Positions 46,720 to 59,047 of a stretch of 64,000 nucleotides of DNA are shown here, in pieces; positions within the stretch are counted from its first letter, which is position 1; every line of letters begins with the position of its first letter. Made by a program: the position numbers and the translations under genes. Source of the stretch: Larimichthys crocea (Eukaryota > Chordata > Actinopteri > Sciaenidae); contig NC_040017.1 in assembly GCF_000972845.2 (NCBI RefSeq), positions 26,611,954 through 26,675,953 of the forward strand. Reading direction: 5' to 3'. The notes beneath the pieces were generated by a model. The model did not search any database. It was not told the DNA's origin and worked only from the letters and a program-made list of their open reading frames with translations.

Positions 46720-49081
46720 ATGAGGCCAACAACCAGCACCATGCTCCAGCAGAATAACAACAACAACTACCCCTGCCTGAACATGTCAGGCTCCACCCGG
46801 GAGATGCTCCAGAAGTGCTCCAGAGCCTCTCTGCCCTTCCCCAGCAGACTGGAGCTGGGTCTGGGTGACCTGCCGCTGATCCGAGGCCTCCGAGCCTGGG
46901 CCCTGTGCTCCAAGAACCGTCGGAAGGCCAGTGGGATGCTCGGAGGAGGACAAGCCCCCACAGCTCCTCCTGCAGGCCGCGGCGGGCCAACGTCCTGTCC
47001 CAGGCCTGCGGATGTGTACCTGAGCGGGGAATGGGGTCGCATGGGTTACGGGCTTCCCCTGGGGCTGGATGCTGGGCAGGCTGGGATTGGAGCTTTAGTA
47101 ACGGTAGCCACTCTGAAGACTTCAGAGGGCAGCGGGAAGACACAGACTCAATGTCTCTTCCTGCGGACTGAGAAAGGAAGCTGTTTGTACTCGACAGCTA
47201 AACCTGGTCCTGGTGCGACCACCAGTGCAGCCTCCAGTGTGGTCGGGGGATGGCTGAGAGGCAAGACAGGAGGAGGAAGCAAAGACACTCCAGCCGGGAG
47301 GAGGGATCATGGGCCAACACCACTGGCACAGACCGGAGCAAACCGGGTTAGGGTGCGATCTGGCCGGAGATGGAGGAAGTCCTGTAATGCAGCAGGCCGG
47401 GAGAAAACAGGCGCGAGCAGAGAGAGGCAGCAGAGCAGCAGCAGGGAGGATCCTGCTGGAGAAAGGCAGGAAGAGCGAGACAAAGGAGGTCTGGACCTTA
47501 AACAGTTTCCCAGCCCGCAGCAGGACATCAGGAAAGCTAAACAGGAGAAAGACGGAGCATTCAGAAGTCCCAGATGCTGCCACAATGCTTCTCCCAAAAC
47601 CTGTACTCACTGTGGAAGGAGAGCACAGAGGAGGGAAAGCCAGGATGAACACGAGGGAGGTGAAAGCCCAAGAAGAGGAGTCCCAAACAAGCTGAATGGT
47701 GAGGTGAAGGGAATGAAGAAGGAGAGGCAAAAGAATGAGGAGGAGGAGAAGGGAGGCCTCAGTGGGTTAGAGTCTGTACCAAACCCTGTCCTCGAGTCCA
47801 ACCACTTTCACCCAGAATCCCACAGCAGCCGTGACGTCGAAGAGACGAGAGAAGCCGAGAGCAAACCTCAAACCTCTCACAGCAAGGACTCCTCAGAGAA
47901 AGAGGAGGATACAAACACTGATCCCCATTCTGATCAGGTGACTGATGACTTTATATCGAGACATAACGGAGAGTCTGATGACAGGAAACCAAGTGAGAAC
48001 CCCTGTGAAGACACAGCAGCTCATGTTAATGGATTTTTTGAGGCACATCAAGAATCAGAGGGAGCCGTGGAGAGCGTGGATGTTGAAGAGGAGGAAGGGA
48101 GCGTCAATCAGACTCCTGCTGATCTCTCGGTGGTTTCCACCCGCTGTGAGGACGCCTCCATCAGCGCTGCAGTCCCCCCTGAGCCCTCCACTCCTGTAGA
48201 GGGCAGCACCTGCGATGCTGGAAACAGCAAAGAGGTTCACCTCGAGGACGTCAGCAGGTTTGAGCAACGAGAACCTGACGAGAACATCACTGTGAACGAG
48301 CTCGAGGAGAGAGATGCTTCGTCTTCACCTCTCAGACATGCAGATCCCTCCATCTTTGAGACAGACGGGAGGATAACTCAAACCGGTTGCAATGAGGTGG
48401 TGTGGGAAAATCGAGAAGACGAGTCACAGGAAGAGATTAGAGTGAATCCCAGGGAAGGTGGTGAGGTCTGGAGGAGGGAGTGCATCGAGCTGGAGGATGA
48501 GCAACAAACTAAGACTGACACAAATGACAGCACCACGCAGGAGGGTGGTAATCAAGAAGTAACACAAAGCTGTGCTCGAGCAGATGACTGGAGGCTACAG
48601 GAGTCTGCAGGTGGATGCAGGGGGAGGAAGGAAGAGGATGGAGTCACCTGTGAACAAACAAGAATCACCCATATTGAAGCAAATGGAGAGACCGGCACCA
48701 GCGTCACTAATGTTGCCTGTGCTGATCCGTCCACCTCTTTTCTACCCTCCTTGGCTAATCCTACCCCTTCTTTGCCCCCCCTGGGATCCATGGCAACCGG
48801 CCTGCCCAGTCTGGAGGCGGAGAAGGAGAAAGAGGAGGAGGAGGAGGAGGAAGGGGTCAGAGTGACGGCAGGAGACGGAGAAGGAGGCCAGGAAGGGAAG
48901 AGGAGAGAGCTGGAGGAGCAGGACGAGGAGGAGAGGGGCTCCACCGTGGCCACTGAGGACGTGAGGAAAGAGGAGGAGGAGGATGAGTTTGGAGTATTCA
49001 TGCAGGCGGAGGGAGAGCCGGCCTGGAGCGAGGAGTCCACCATGTCTGCCTCAGTGCCTTGTGGGAGCAGAGAGAGTGTTG
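46720..49081 (+). CDS. clba1: CLBA1-like gene, large first coding exon
   Basis: It encodes 787 residues and ends in phase 1 at GTGAGT. The ATG at 46,720 has weak context; the in-frame ATG at 46,741 (GCACCATGC, A at -3) is a likely alternative, shortening the protein by seven residues. Residues 10-70 contain Asn-rich then Leu/Arg-rich sequence. Residues about 230-780 are very rich in Glu, Ser, Arg and Lys with no obvious fold, so probably disordered, and a run of Glu residues lies near 705-712. The block DEFGVFMQAEGEPAWSE (about 754-770) is the adaptor-binding-like acidic/aromatic motif. Confidence 0.85.
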
Positions 49082-52000
49082 GTGAGTCCTCCTTCTGTTT
49101 CTTTCTCTTCATGAAGTCTTCCTTCCTGTTTGACGTGAGGATCTTTTGAGTGAGACATTAAAAGGTTTCAGAAGTAGAGCAGAGTCGTAAATACTGTACA
49201 GAAAAAAACACGGTACTCAGTACTCTGTGTGGTTTCTGCAGAGCTGAGGAGTATCAGTACATTTTTAACCTTTTGTACTCTCTCAGGAATGCATGCACAG
49301 TTAGTCTGTCAGAAACTGAAGGAATGAGCAGCTACAGTGTCGGTATGAGGTAATCAAGTCCATCTGCACTTAAGCTGCTTTACATACAATTATGATGTAA
49401 CACTGACAAACAACACTGCAGCCTTCATGGAACGGATCACACTCATCATCACTGGATGCTGGTCCTGCTGAATATAAAACATACTAATGAATGATGTTCG
49501 TGACTTGTTCGTAGTGCTCTTAACTGAAGAACTAAAATGCATCTTTGAGTGTTTTTCTCTAACAGCGAGTGTTAATCGCTCATTATGCTCCTCTTAGCTA
49601 ATCACCTTCCCCTGCAGAGCCAAACAAGACTAAGCCGAGGTTTACCCATGATTCATTTACACACATAAAAACATTTCTGCTGCTATTTGAACATGTTGCT
49701 GGAGATTTATTGATTAGCAGAAGATGCTGTTTGTGTGAGCTGTCATGAGTTAAAGGCAGTTTTAACTTAACTATTGCTGTCACTCTGGATAATCTTATTT
49801 TTAGTGCACCCTCCACTCTGACCAGTTGTTTTTAATTTGGTGAACCGTCCCTTTAACTGCACTCCATCTATAGTTTTCAATATCAATTGCCAGACTTTTT
49901 AAAATGTCCTCACATCGCCATAATTCAAGTCTACATTAGAGTTTGTCTGGGTTTTATTGTGCCGACTAATACACCAACACTAATGTGGATTCATGTAGAC
50001 TTGATACTCACTGTGATGGATTACACGTTCAAGCAAATTTGAGTCTGCTAAATAATGCAATTGCAAAAATGAAGAGAAGCTGGTGGCTGCTTGAAATCTG
50101 GAAGAATGACACGCAGCTTTCAGCATGTGAAGGATGTAAAACTATAGGTGTGGATCGTGGAAGGGAAAGGTGGATTCTGGATTAAAAACACAACTTAATT
50201 GCATGAAACATAAACTTATTCGACCAACACTTTGAATCTCAGAGTTGCTTCTTGCCCTGATAAACACCACTTGGCCTGCAGTGGAAATGAGACTCCAGTC
50301 TGTCCTGACCTCAATTCCAAACCGATCTCTCGCTACATTGTATTAATCATTCAGAGTCGGGTGAAGGGAGGGAGGAGGAGGCACACAGGGCATGGGACTC
50401 TAAGCTCCTTTTAGCCTCAGGTTATGGGGCGACGGGTGAAAGAGAAATTCACACACACACACACACACACAAAGACGGCTGAAGTGTCAACGTTGGAGCA
50501 ATGGAAGGTAATGTGTGTAGACGTGAAGGTTCACACACACGAAAACAAAGACGCCTGATGCAGTCGGTAACTTTTCAGCAACATTCACAGAATCAGGCAC
50601 AAATACTGTAAGAACTCAGCACTTCTTTGTGCTGACACAGATGATATTGTTCTTTGGCTTGTGGAAATTTTAATTTCTTCTAAAAGGTTTATTAAAGTGT
50701 GTTATTACAGTTTCGAAGTGACTGCATATATAAAATAACTGCTGCCTAAATACCACCAGTGGTGAATGTCATTTGTCATTTGGCTAAATTGACCTTTCAC
50801 GCAGTAATCCTCATAATTAATCTCATCTTTCATGGCATGGTCACAGTTAATTGTGCTGGATGACCCCTTCAGTGTAATAGGTAGGTTTAGTTCAGGTCAT
50901 CTGAATGAGGCAGCACACAGCACTAATAGTTAACCGTATGTGTGTGTGTGTGTGTGTTTGAAAACAGCACTTGGAAACCACGCCATCGCCGGGGAGTCGA
51001 CCCACTGGACGCCAGGCTGGACGGACAGTTCGTTCAACCAATCAGACGACACCTGGACAGCCTTTCCTCAGGATTCGTCAGATGAACGTCGAGGCGTCGC
51101 GGGACAGTGGTGGCCGACCAACGCTGTGGAGGAGAGCAGAGACAGACTGGTACAGTTGTTTTTAAGTAGAAATTCACCCTCAGGTCGTCTCTCTGTTTCT
51201 GTTCCATCCATTTCTCTGACAATTCACCGTCAGGCTCTCTGTGATTGGTTCATTTGGATCATCATCATTGTCATCATCGTGTTGGAAATGACTGGTAGGA
51301 TCGACCGGTGGTGATGAGTGCTTTCCAAGAGTCATTCATGTAATCATGAGTTCCGTCTGGAAATGTGGGAAATATGTGCACACAGGTCTGAGAGTACAGA
51401 ATCAAATTCAGCATTACAATTTTTTAAAAAGTATAAAAATCAATGCAGCAGAACCACAGACATTATATTTGTTCTTCTTTGTCCAAACACGGTGCCTACA
51501 TTACCCACAATTCAAGAGTTTGGTCCTCAATCTACTGATCCACAGCTTTCACACCAGTTATTGTTGTCTGTTATGTGAGAGTCGTAAAATTGACTTCAGT
51601 GCTTTACTTCAACCTGCCTCATCAACTTCTACATCAGCATTTTTATTTCCTACAATTCCCAGAATTCCTTGTAAAGTCCTCCAAAACACACGTGTTAGAT
51701 TTCTGCCTTCAACCAAAGACTGATGCACGAGCATACAGTGACTATCTTCGATCATTAAAGTTCTTGCTTGACCTCCACTATCAGTGTTGTATCTGTAGGG
51801 AAGTTGTGGCCAAAACTCTTGTTGGTACTCACAACCCACAAATCTGCTGCAGACTTCATCAGCGCCTTCAATGTATTTCTTGTGTTTTTCGGTAGCGAGT
51901 GGCTCATAATTCTGAGCTTCATTTCTTGTGTTTTTCGGTAGCGAGTGGCTCATAATTCTGAGCTTCATCCAGCCTTGTGTTGAGAAAAAGCTTCACCCCT

Positions 52001-55000
52001 CGGGCTCAATTCGACTCCAGACTGTATTTCTCTAAAGTATGAAACCAAATCATTTGCTATTACTGATTGTGAGAATCAGACAGAAAATCGAAGATCCACA
52101 AGTGCCGCTGAATATCGGCGGGACAGCTACAGTAACGTTGGAGGCAGATTGCTGCTGATCACATCAAAGTGAAAAGAGCTCCAGAGTACGTTAATAAAAA
52201 CAGGTTGACTCAGACGCAGTTTTCATTCCCACCAGGTCAGACTTTAATGATGCTGGAAGAAGAGGTTTGCAGTCTTTGTGTCACTGATTTGAGCTCTTGT
52301 GACAGCACTGTCCTCTCCTCAGTTAACTTCCCGCTGGGAGCTAAATGTGTTGACAGGCCGGCTGCTGGCTGAGGCTCCCAAAGTAAATCAACAACAACAA
52401 TAAACACATTTTTGTCTATATATTATACTAAATATGACTAAAATAATTATTATTAATCAGTCAGACTCTGGTGCATCGTTTCCCCTGCGTGTCTGCTTGA
52501 AGCCTCTTCTCCTGAACGGTATTAAACGAAGCTGCTCAAAGAAAAAGTCCTCCTGCTCGTGAAAATCAATTTTGTTAAACCGTGAATTTCCCTGAGCTCT
52601 CGGGTCTGTTTGGACAAATGTATTGACTTCAGACAGACATCTAAAGGCCCATTCACAGGGGATTTACTTCACCGGGGGAGATGAGGTGATTTCAGTATTA
52701 TCTCCATCATGTTAATCCGCCTGTATCAGTTTGTATACAAAGTTTCATCCTGGAAAATCACCTGTTAACATCAGTCAATTAAGGAAAAACTAAAGATTAT
52801 CTTGACCTGGCTCCGTGTAGTAAACACTGTTGCAGCCTAATCAACATTCATGAGATTTTTAAGTCGTCTGCAACAGTTTGTTTATTTAAATAAGAGCTAA
52901 ATAATTTCCATAAAATAATCCTGAGCCTGCCAGTGATGGAAGTCACATATTGTCTATTATTACAGCACACGCTTCTGTAATCTGCCAGCGGCTAAAATTA
53001 CTTTTATTATGAGAGAGGAGGGAAAATGTTTTATCATCCACCTCCCACTGTAATATCGATCCTGTCTGAATGGAGCTGTTATAAAAATTGAGTTTTTGGT
53101 TTAAAATGTTCTGGCATGGCTGTAAACTCACGTTAATCAACCGAATCATTTAGAAAAGTGTTGATTAGATCGAATTTTGTTTGTTGTTTCGTGTCAAACT
53201 TCCCAAACTAGCAGGAAACAGCTCGATCCAAACGAAAAGATACCACCTCCTCCCTTCGGGTCTCCCTCAAAACACATTTTCATGTGCACAGACAGAGTGT
53301 GCAGGTGAAATAAAGGTCAAATGAAATTATTGGATGGTTTATTACAGGCCTGCGACAGCCACACATACTGGATTTTATACATTACCTACCCTAACTTTGA
53401 TATTTTTTTAGTATTTAAAAGAAATACACCTCAGACTGACATCCTTGGCAGAAATATTTATGAGCCATGTTGTCCCACCCTTTTTTTTCTCCCGTTACCT
53501 TGGAAACACAGCTCGTCCTAACGTAGCCCTGCACCCCTGGTTGGGTGACTAAGTTTTCCGACTTAAAATTCGTCAGTAGTTTGTAGCTCACATTAAACTG
53601 GTCTAAGAGTGCGAGGAGAGTCCCCCGGTGGATTTTAACCGCAGTGAAAAGATGCAGATGAAAAAGAAACGAGCTCTGCAGTGGAGGAGAGTGTTTGGAG
53701 AGGAAATGTTTCAGACGCTAATGTGAAAGTTAAAGTGTTAACTTCATGTGTTGAAATGAACAGGGCTGCATAAAACGTCCTGTGTCGTGTTCGGTACGTT
53801 TACTTGTTTTGATGAGTTGTCTGTCTCTCTGTCTCTGCTGCAGGCGTCTGTCTTTGCCGAAGCCTTCCCCTCGCTGCCTGGTTCGTCCTCATGTGACCTC
53901 GACACTGTTCCCACACTGACCCAGCTCCTCAGGGGCAAAGCCAGCCAGGACCACGGGTAAGTTGTTCACTTACCTTAAATGAACCGATGACCGAATCATT
54001 GTGATTTACTGCATGCTAATCGAGTTTACTGGCTCATTCCTCCAATTTGTAGTCGGATACATCAGATCCTGCAGGAAAAAAACAGCTTTAAGAAAATGAC
54101 GTCTTTGCTGTCTGAAGGTCATAATTTCTACAAATCTGACTGTTTTACTTTATTAATGGGAGAAAATGCCTCATGAATCCAGTCAGGAATGTAACTCCTG
54201 TTATATTCAAGATAACAAAAGTGGCACAGTATCTGTCACTGAACAGACGACTGTCATTTCTTTCCTAGAACTGAAACTGAAATGTATTCTGGTCTGACTG
54301 TGATAAATTCAAATAAACAGACAGTCAGGCTGATGCTGACATCAAAACATTATACTTACCTTACAGACACCAGCATCCCATTCTGATCATTCATACATGA
54401 GCAGTTGTTAAATATTATGACGAGTAATATCAACACGCAACAATCTTGTCTCACATAGTCAAACCATATTAATCATTTATGTATGTATTGAACATTTCAG
54501 AGATTCATTGAGTTGTGCAGTGGAGAACAAGTTTATATGAAGAACAGAGACTTGATTTGATGTTTTATTGTGAAGGATTCAAAGCGGTTGCCTGACGTCA
54601 TGTGCAGAATAAATGTGTTTTTCAAAATGTGACTAATTGTGGCCACCAAGTGGTTAATGCTGTGAACTGCAAGGTGAAAATCTACTGAGACTGAACATGG
54701 ATTGTGTTTCTAATTGACTGTCACACAGCAGACTGTGTCAGTTACTGATGGAGGTTGTTTTAATACTGATGTTTGTGTGTTGGAGTAGACAGTGTCATGA
54801 ACTAAATAATGAAGAAACAGTTCACACAGGCAAACCCTCATAACACGGCTGATGTACTGATCTTTAAAACACTCCTGTGTCACCTGCACATGGCTTAAAC
54901 ATGTCATTGTATGTTTTACACACAGTCTGGTGTTGAATTTAAAAGCTGGCAGTAATTCAAATCAAACAAACCTCTCTGTTGAATCTCTGCGTGCCGCTGT

Positions 55001-56226
55001 CTGTGTTTGACCCTGCAGCCTGTTGGACAGCTTCCATGACTTGAACAAAATGATTTGCCAGAGATACAAGAGAGCCAATGGCGCGTCTCGTGACCTGCTG
55101 CTGAAGACTTTACACCTGGAGCAGCCGCACACTGTGAGTACAGACCGGCATCACTAATGTTACACACTCTCATGCTTTCTACACAGAATCTCATGCACAG
55201 GAATTAACACAGAGCGTTTGGCGTTCAGTGTTGTTAAATTAAATTCGTCGACGAGCCTTAACAGCACATAGAATGAACTGATAGCACCGTCTGACTGATG
55301 GCCTTGAAAACTGCTGCTTCATTCAAATTAAGCGACGCTGTTGCATGCAAAACACTCCTCACACTTCACAGTCGTAGATAAATGAGCAAAGCAGGCCGGC
55401 TGCTCGTCTTACAGTTGAACCAAACCATGCGGGAAAATACAGAGCACCTGCAAAATATGCAAATGTGTGTGTTACTCCTCCAGAATCGTTTCTGCAGGCG
55501 AGACGAGCAGGAAATAAACCACCACACCGTGAAAACACTGTACTGTTACACTGTCTGTGAAGTTATTCAGGAACTACTTTAACTAAACATCCATCGGCTG
55601 TTACTGATACTGTAATGTGTTGGACAACAGAGGCCCTGAGAACGATTTTAATTAATTAATTTAGTGCCAAATCTTAACAGAAGTTATCACACTTTCCACA
55701 TAGAGCAGCTCTAGACTCTCTTTTTATAACATAATTTACAGAGACTCAACAGTTCCCACCATGAAACCTCAAGCAGAACTCATAAATGTATCAATGTATT
55801 TGAATTTAAAGGAAGTATACCTGTAGTTTTTAGTTATTTTGGGGTAAACATTGGGACGGATCAGGATCAGGATCAGGATTAGGATTGAATGACTGTGAAT
55901 CACTGTGGTGTATTTGTTAGAAAACAAATCCTCCTCCTGGCCGTCCAAAGCTCCTGTGCTAGTGGTACAAACACCAACACTCCCAGTATGTATGAGTTTG
56001 ACAGATTCTTACATGTTGCACCTTTAATCGATTGAAGTATTTGATCAATTATGTCTTTAAATAGTTTGTTAGATATATTTTCTTCTGTTTGCAGGAAAGC
56101 AGATCTGCTCTCCGGACAGCCAATCGTCGTCTCTCCCCTGGCCTCCCCTCGGCCAATCAGCACGCTCAGAACGCTGCTGCAAAGCGACGGCTGTCATATG
56201 ACTACAACAGAAACACCATGGAGTAA
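46720..56226 (+). CDS. clba1: Aftiphilin/CLBA1-like clathrin-binding-box protein (whole gene model)
   Basis: Exons 46720-49081, 50968-51149, 53844-53956, 55019-55133 and 56095-56226 join in phases 1, 0, 2 and 0 without stops, giving 967 residues ending YDYNRNTME. The diagnostic part is the C-terminal third: an acidic EDEFGVFMQAEGEPAW block, SDDTWTAFPQD (like WAAFGD in aftiphilin), SVFAEAFPSLP with TLTQLL, and LLDSFHDLNK. These follow the order of the aftiphilin/CLBA1 clathrin-binding-box family, which acts in AP-1/clathrin vesicle traffic at the trans-Golgi network and endosomes. Human CLBA1 adjoins AHNAK2 on 14q32, matching the order here. The long Glu/Ser-rich N-terminal part is not recognised. 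The family is likely; the exact orthologue is an inference from gene order. Confidence 0.75.
50449..50471. repeat. (CA)n microsatellite
   Basis: An uninterrupted CA run of about 11 units inside an intron. Confidence 0.9.
50939..50958. repeat. (GT)n microsatellite adjoining a splice acceptor
   Basis: A run of TG units is followed by TTTGAAAACAG, the acceptor of the exon at 50,968. The tract is a poor polypyrimidine tract, so this acceptor is weak. Confidence 0.85.
50968..51149 (+). CDS. clba1: CLBA1-like gene, coding exon 2
   Basis: It enters in phase 1 and leaves in phase 0 at GTACAG. It encodes LGNHAIAGESTHWTPGWTDS, SFNQSDDTWTAFPQDSSDE and a tail ending SRDRL. Trp/Phe motifs in acidic context (GWTDSSF, DTWTAF) are typical of clathrin-adaptor ligands in the aftiphilin family. 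Confidence 0.8.
51150..53843 (+). other. CLBA1-like gene intron 2
   Basis: About 2.7 kb without a recognised exon. It contains the 46-bp tandem duplication at 51,877-51,968; the remainder looks unremarkable. Confidence 0.65.
51877..51968. repeat. Perfect 46-bp tandem duplication (2 copies)
   Basis: The unit beginning TTCTTGTGTTTTTCGGTAGC and ending TCTGAGCTTCAT is present twice head to tail without mismatch (starts 51,877 and 51,923). Confidence 0.95.
53844..53956 (+). CDS. clba1: CLBA1-like gene, coding exon 3
   Basis: It follows CTCTGCTGCAG and ends in phase 2 at GTAAGT. It encodes ASVFAEAFPSLPGSSSCDLD then TVPTLTQLLRGKASQDH. The pattern [IV]F-x-AFPS/P...LT-LL aligns with the clathrin-binding-box region of aftiphilin (FEACFPS...SLKHLLE) and CLBA1. 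Confidence 0.85.
53957..55018 (+). other. CLBA1-like gene intron 3
   Basis: About 1.06 kb of AT-leaning sequence without a recognised exon or element. Confidence 0.7.
55019..55133 (+). CDS. clba1: CLBA1-like gene, coding exon 4
   Basis: The acceptor is TTGACCCTGCAG. It enters in phase 2 and leaves in phase 0 at GTGAGT. It encodes LLDSFHDLNKMICQRYKRAN and GASRDLLLKTLHLEQPHT, matching the family pattern LLD-W-ELQ...RYQW...LL-SLGID of aftiphilin. Confidence 0.82.
55134..56094 (+). other. CLBA1-like gene intron 4
   Basis: About 0.96 kb. A short ATCAGG hexamer run (about 55,858-55,885) is the only notable item. Confidence 0.7.
56095..56226 (+). CDS. clba1: CLBA1-like gene, last coding exon
   Basis: It follows TTCTGTTTGCAG, is phase 0 and runs 43 codons to TAA. 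It encodes ESRSALRTANRRLSPG...KRRLSYDYNRNTME, a basic tail. RRLS is a consensus-like basophilic kinase site. Good acceptor and phase match. Confidence 0.78.
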   Translation, partial: ESRSALRTANRRLSPGLPSANQHAQNAAAKRRLSYDYNRNTME

Positions 56227-58320
56227 ACTGTGCAGCTTCAGCTCTGGTTGGACTGTGATTCCTCAATGTCTACCTGAAGAGATGCAGGTTTGAACCCGAG
56301 CAGGGCCGAGAAAACCGACAGACGACGGGTTCCTCAAGACTCTGGACTCACATCACGTGTAACTGCTAGTCAAACACTGACTGACCTTTTGACTCTTTGC
56401 ACACTCCCTGGTTATTTAAGCCTGAGCCGGTGAGAAGACGGAACCTGGATGAAAATGGAGCGACTCACTTCAGTTTAGTTTCAGGAGCTGTCTCCTCCAG
56501 CTCCTGTTGATGTATACTGGTGGAGTGTTTCCATCACACTTTGTCCCCCACCACCACCACCACCACCCTCCCATTTTCATTTTCCGTTTTTCACCCTGAT
56601 GGCTGCAGGTTGTTCTGACCTGTAGCTGAGTTACTCGTCACCGCGTCTGGGAGGAGACCTGGATAGAAACGAGTCTCTGCGTCAGAGCTGCTGTTTGGCA
56701 GAAATCGTCTCATTGTTTGAATTAAATCTCGCTCGGTTGAGCCAAACAAAAACACTCACTCGCAAAGAATTAACTCAGAAATATTAAAAAATAAATCACA
56801 TTATTTCTGCTCTCATTCATGACCATTTACGATTCTTTCAAAGGTCAGCATGCTTGCTAACTAGCTTATCTGTATTGTTATGGGCAGTTATGGCTAGTTT
56901 GAGCATGCAGTCAGCCGGCTCCTCTTCTGCATTTTGCAAATATTCTTATTCTTGTCCAGAATTTTGGCTCCACCGAAGAGTTGTCCAACTCAACCAATGA
57001 GATTTCTCCTTCTTCTTCTATAGCAGCTCTGCCAGGAAGAGCTGACGACGTGTTCATGTATGAAAATCGAAGAGAGCAATAAGAGCATTTCTGTTACAAC
57101 TTACAATTATTAAATTAATTATCCAACAGCTCGAGAAGGCGACAGCCGGTGTGACTGATTTAAAAATAGAGATTTAGCACCGAGCTGCACAGATCGGGTG
57201 TAAAACCAGAAATAATCATTTATAATTGCCGCATTAGCATTACATTCGTCACTGTGAAGCTAAATTATAAGTTATATTCACAAAGTTACATCCATGTGAC
57301 AGAAATGTGACATGAAGCTTCAGCAGCCACAGTTAAAGGAAAAAAACTAGACGATGACAAAATGCTTCTTTTGTCACTCCATTATCACAGCGGCTCAACT
57401 TTGTGACCGCTGAAAATCTTTATTCAAACATGCCGTGATGTCTCCCCCGTCTTCAGTTTTCCTCCCTGCTACACAGACCTGCATGGACAACAACAAATCT
57501 CTAACAGATCTCAGCGTCGGCTGGGTTCATGCAGCAGTCAAAGTCTTTCCCCCCCTTTCCTATTTTTAATAACAAGTAACAGAAAATCATTTTGCCACAC
57601 TGGAAAGTATTAATACTTAGTGAAGATGGGTCCACATGTGATGAGTCTTCATTTCTTTGTTTACATTTTGCAAAATGATGCATGTGCTCTCTCATTGTGT
57701 GTCTGCGACAGAAAAGCCAACGACAGGAATGAAGCTTCAAATTATTTTTGGTTCCTCAGAGAAACAAGCTTGTCTTCCAGTTAGTGCCAACAGGAACACC
57801 AACGAAAGTGCCAACGTTTACGAGGTTACGGCAGCGAAGCGCACACGTTCAGGAGGAAACGTCGCCTCTTCTCACACACGCTGAAGTGGACTCAAACAAA
57901 AGATTTTGGCATGTGATGTTTTGTTTTTCTTTGTCTCTCTGTCGGGCCTTCTGTCTGCCTCTCACAGTTGAGTCCACTTCACAGGCAAAACTTGAATCTA
58001 GCTGCCAATCAAAACAATATTTTTATGAGAATATTGTTCACATTATGACCGTGTCAATGATGCACCGTACATTTTTAATTTAGACATACTATTATTATTA
58101 TTATCACCCCAGATGGTTTATTTGGCTCTTCGTTGTATATTTCACTTGTCAGATCAATCATTTGTGATGATATTCAGAAACAATCATGTGTGTGTGTCTA
58201 CAGACTACAAATCCCTGAAAAAGAAAAAGATGAATATTTTCTGGTCTGTTCAAATGAGGGAGAACGAGTTGTCGCCTTGTTAACTGATGTAATAAAATGA
58301 TCCTGTGTGATGGCTGACGG
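56227..58320 (+). other. 3' UTR and downstream flank of the CLBA1-like gene
   Basis: Candidate polyadenylation signals are AATAAA at 56,790-56,795 and at 58,291-58,296; the latter is followed by a TGTGTGATG GU-rich stretch and looks stronger. If the distal one is used the 3' UTR is about 2.1 kb. Open frames here (such as 57,748-58,083) lack any recognisable domain. Confidence 0.45.
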
Positions 58321-58451
58321 CTTCCTCATGATGTTCAGACATACGTGGGCAGCACATTTCTCTGAATATGTTGATTTAAAGTTGATTAATTCACAGTGAT
58401 ATTGCTGAGAATGTGTAGATGCTGTTCAGGATAGATCAACTTTCATGATCG

Positions 58452-58570
58452 CACCTACTCGATATCCAATCCCTGGATGTTCACCGCTGTGGTCTGAGGC
58501 ATCACCATCGCCTCTGTCTTGCTGGCGTTGATGTGAAGGTGGTTGAAATCGCACCAGGACCAGTGGGACA
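58452..58570 (-). mobile_element. LINE reverse-transcriptase fragment (minus strand)
   Basis: Translated on the minus strand it reads WSWCDFNHLHINASKTEAMV and then VNIQGLDIE. This is the post-catalytic WC--N-L-LN-SKT-- motif common to non-LTR retrotransposon reverse transcriptases of fish. It is followed by an in-frame stop, and the flanks are unrelated, so it is a short dead remnant. Confidence 0.75.
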
Positions 58571-58850
58571 TTTAAAAGTCATCATACAGCTGTAGCACCA
58601 CCTCTGTAAAACATTTTGTAGTATAACTGACTTGATGCATCTACGAAGCACCAGCTGTAGAAGATTTGAGGCAACAATGATACCAAAATATTATGGCACA
58701 TCAATAATATCATCCAGATATATTCTCTGCCAAACTGGATAAACTTTAGAGGAGGAAGGGTTTTTAATTTGTTTTGCAGAAAGTTTAAAATAGCTGCTGA
58801 GCTGTTGGAAACCTCCTGGTCATAAGTCTGAACTTTTAGCTCGTAGGCAA

Positions 58851-58883
58851 ACCACCACCATCATCATCATCATCATCATCACC
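58851..58883. repeat. (ATC)n trinucleotide microsatellite
   Basis: CCA units grade into about eight ATC units. Confidence 0.9.
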
Positions 58884-59047
58884 CACTGACTATCAATACA
58901 CAGAGAGAGGAGAACAAACACATTGTGAAATCTTTAACTGAGACTTGAAAACATGTTACGCAACATGTCGAGATGTGTGTTCACTCATGTTTGTGCAGAC
59001 GATCACAAGATGAATATTGAACTTGGCTAAAGTTTAGCAGAACTTGC

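Larger units (their letters stand above)
49082..50967 (+). other. CLBA1-like gene intron 1
   Basis: No further exon was recognised. A CA microsatellite lies at 50,449-50,471, and a (GT)n run (50,939-50,958) ends just before the acceptor of the next exon. Confidence 0.6.

Noticed and set aside
46682..48267. Minus-strand open frames opposite the CLBA1-like large exon.
   Set aside because: Antisense shadows of a Glu/Arg-rich exon; no domain and no supporting splice sites.
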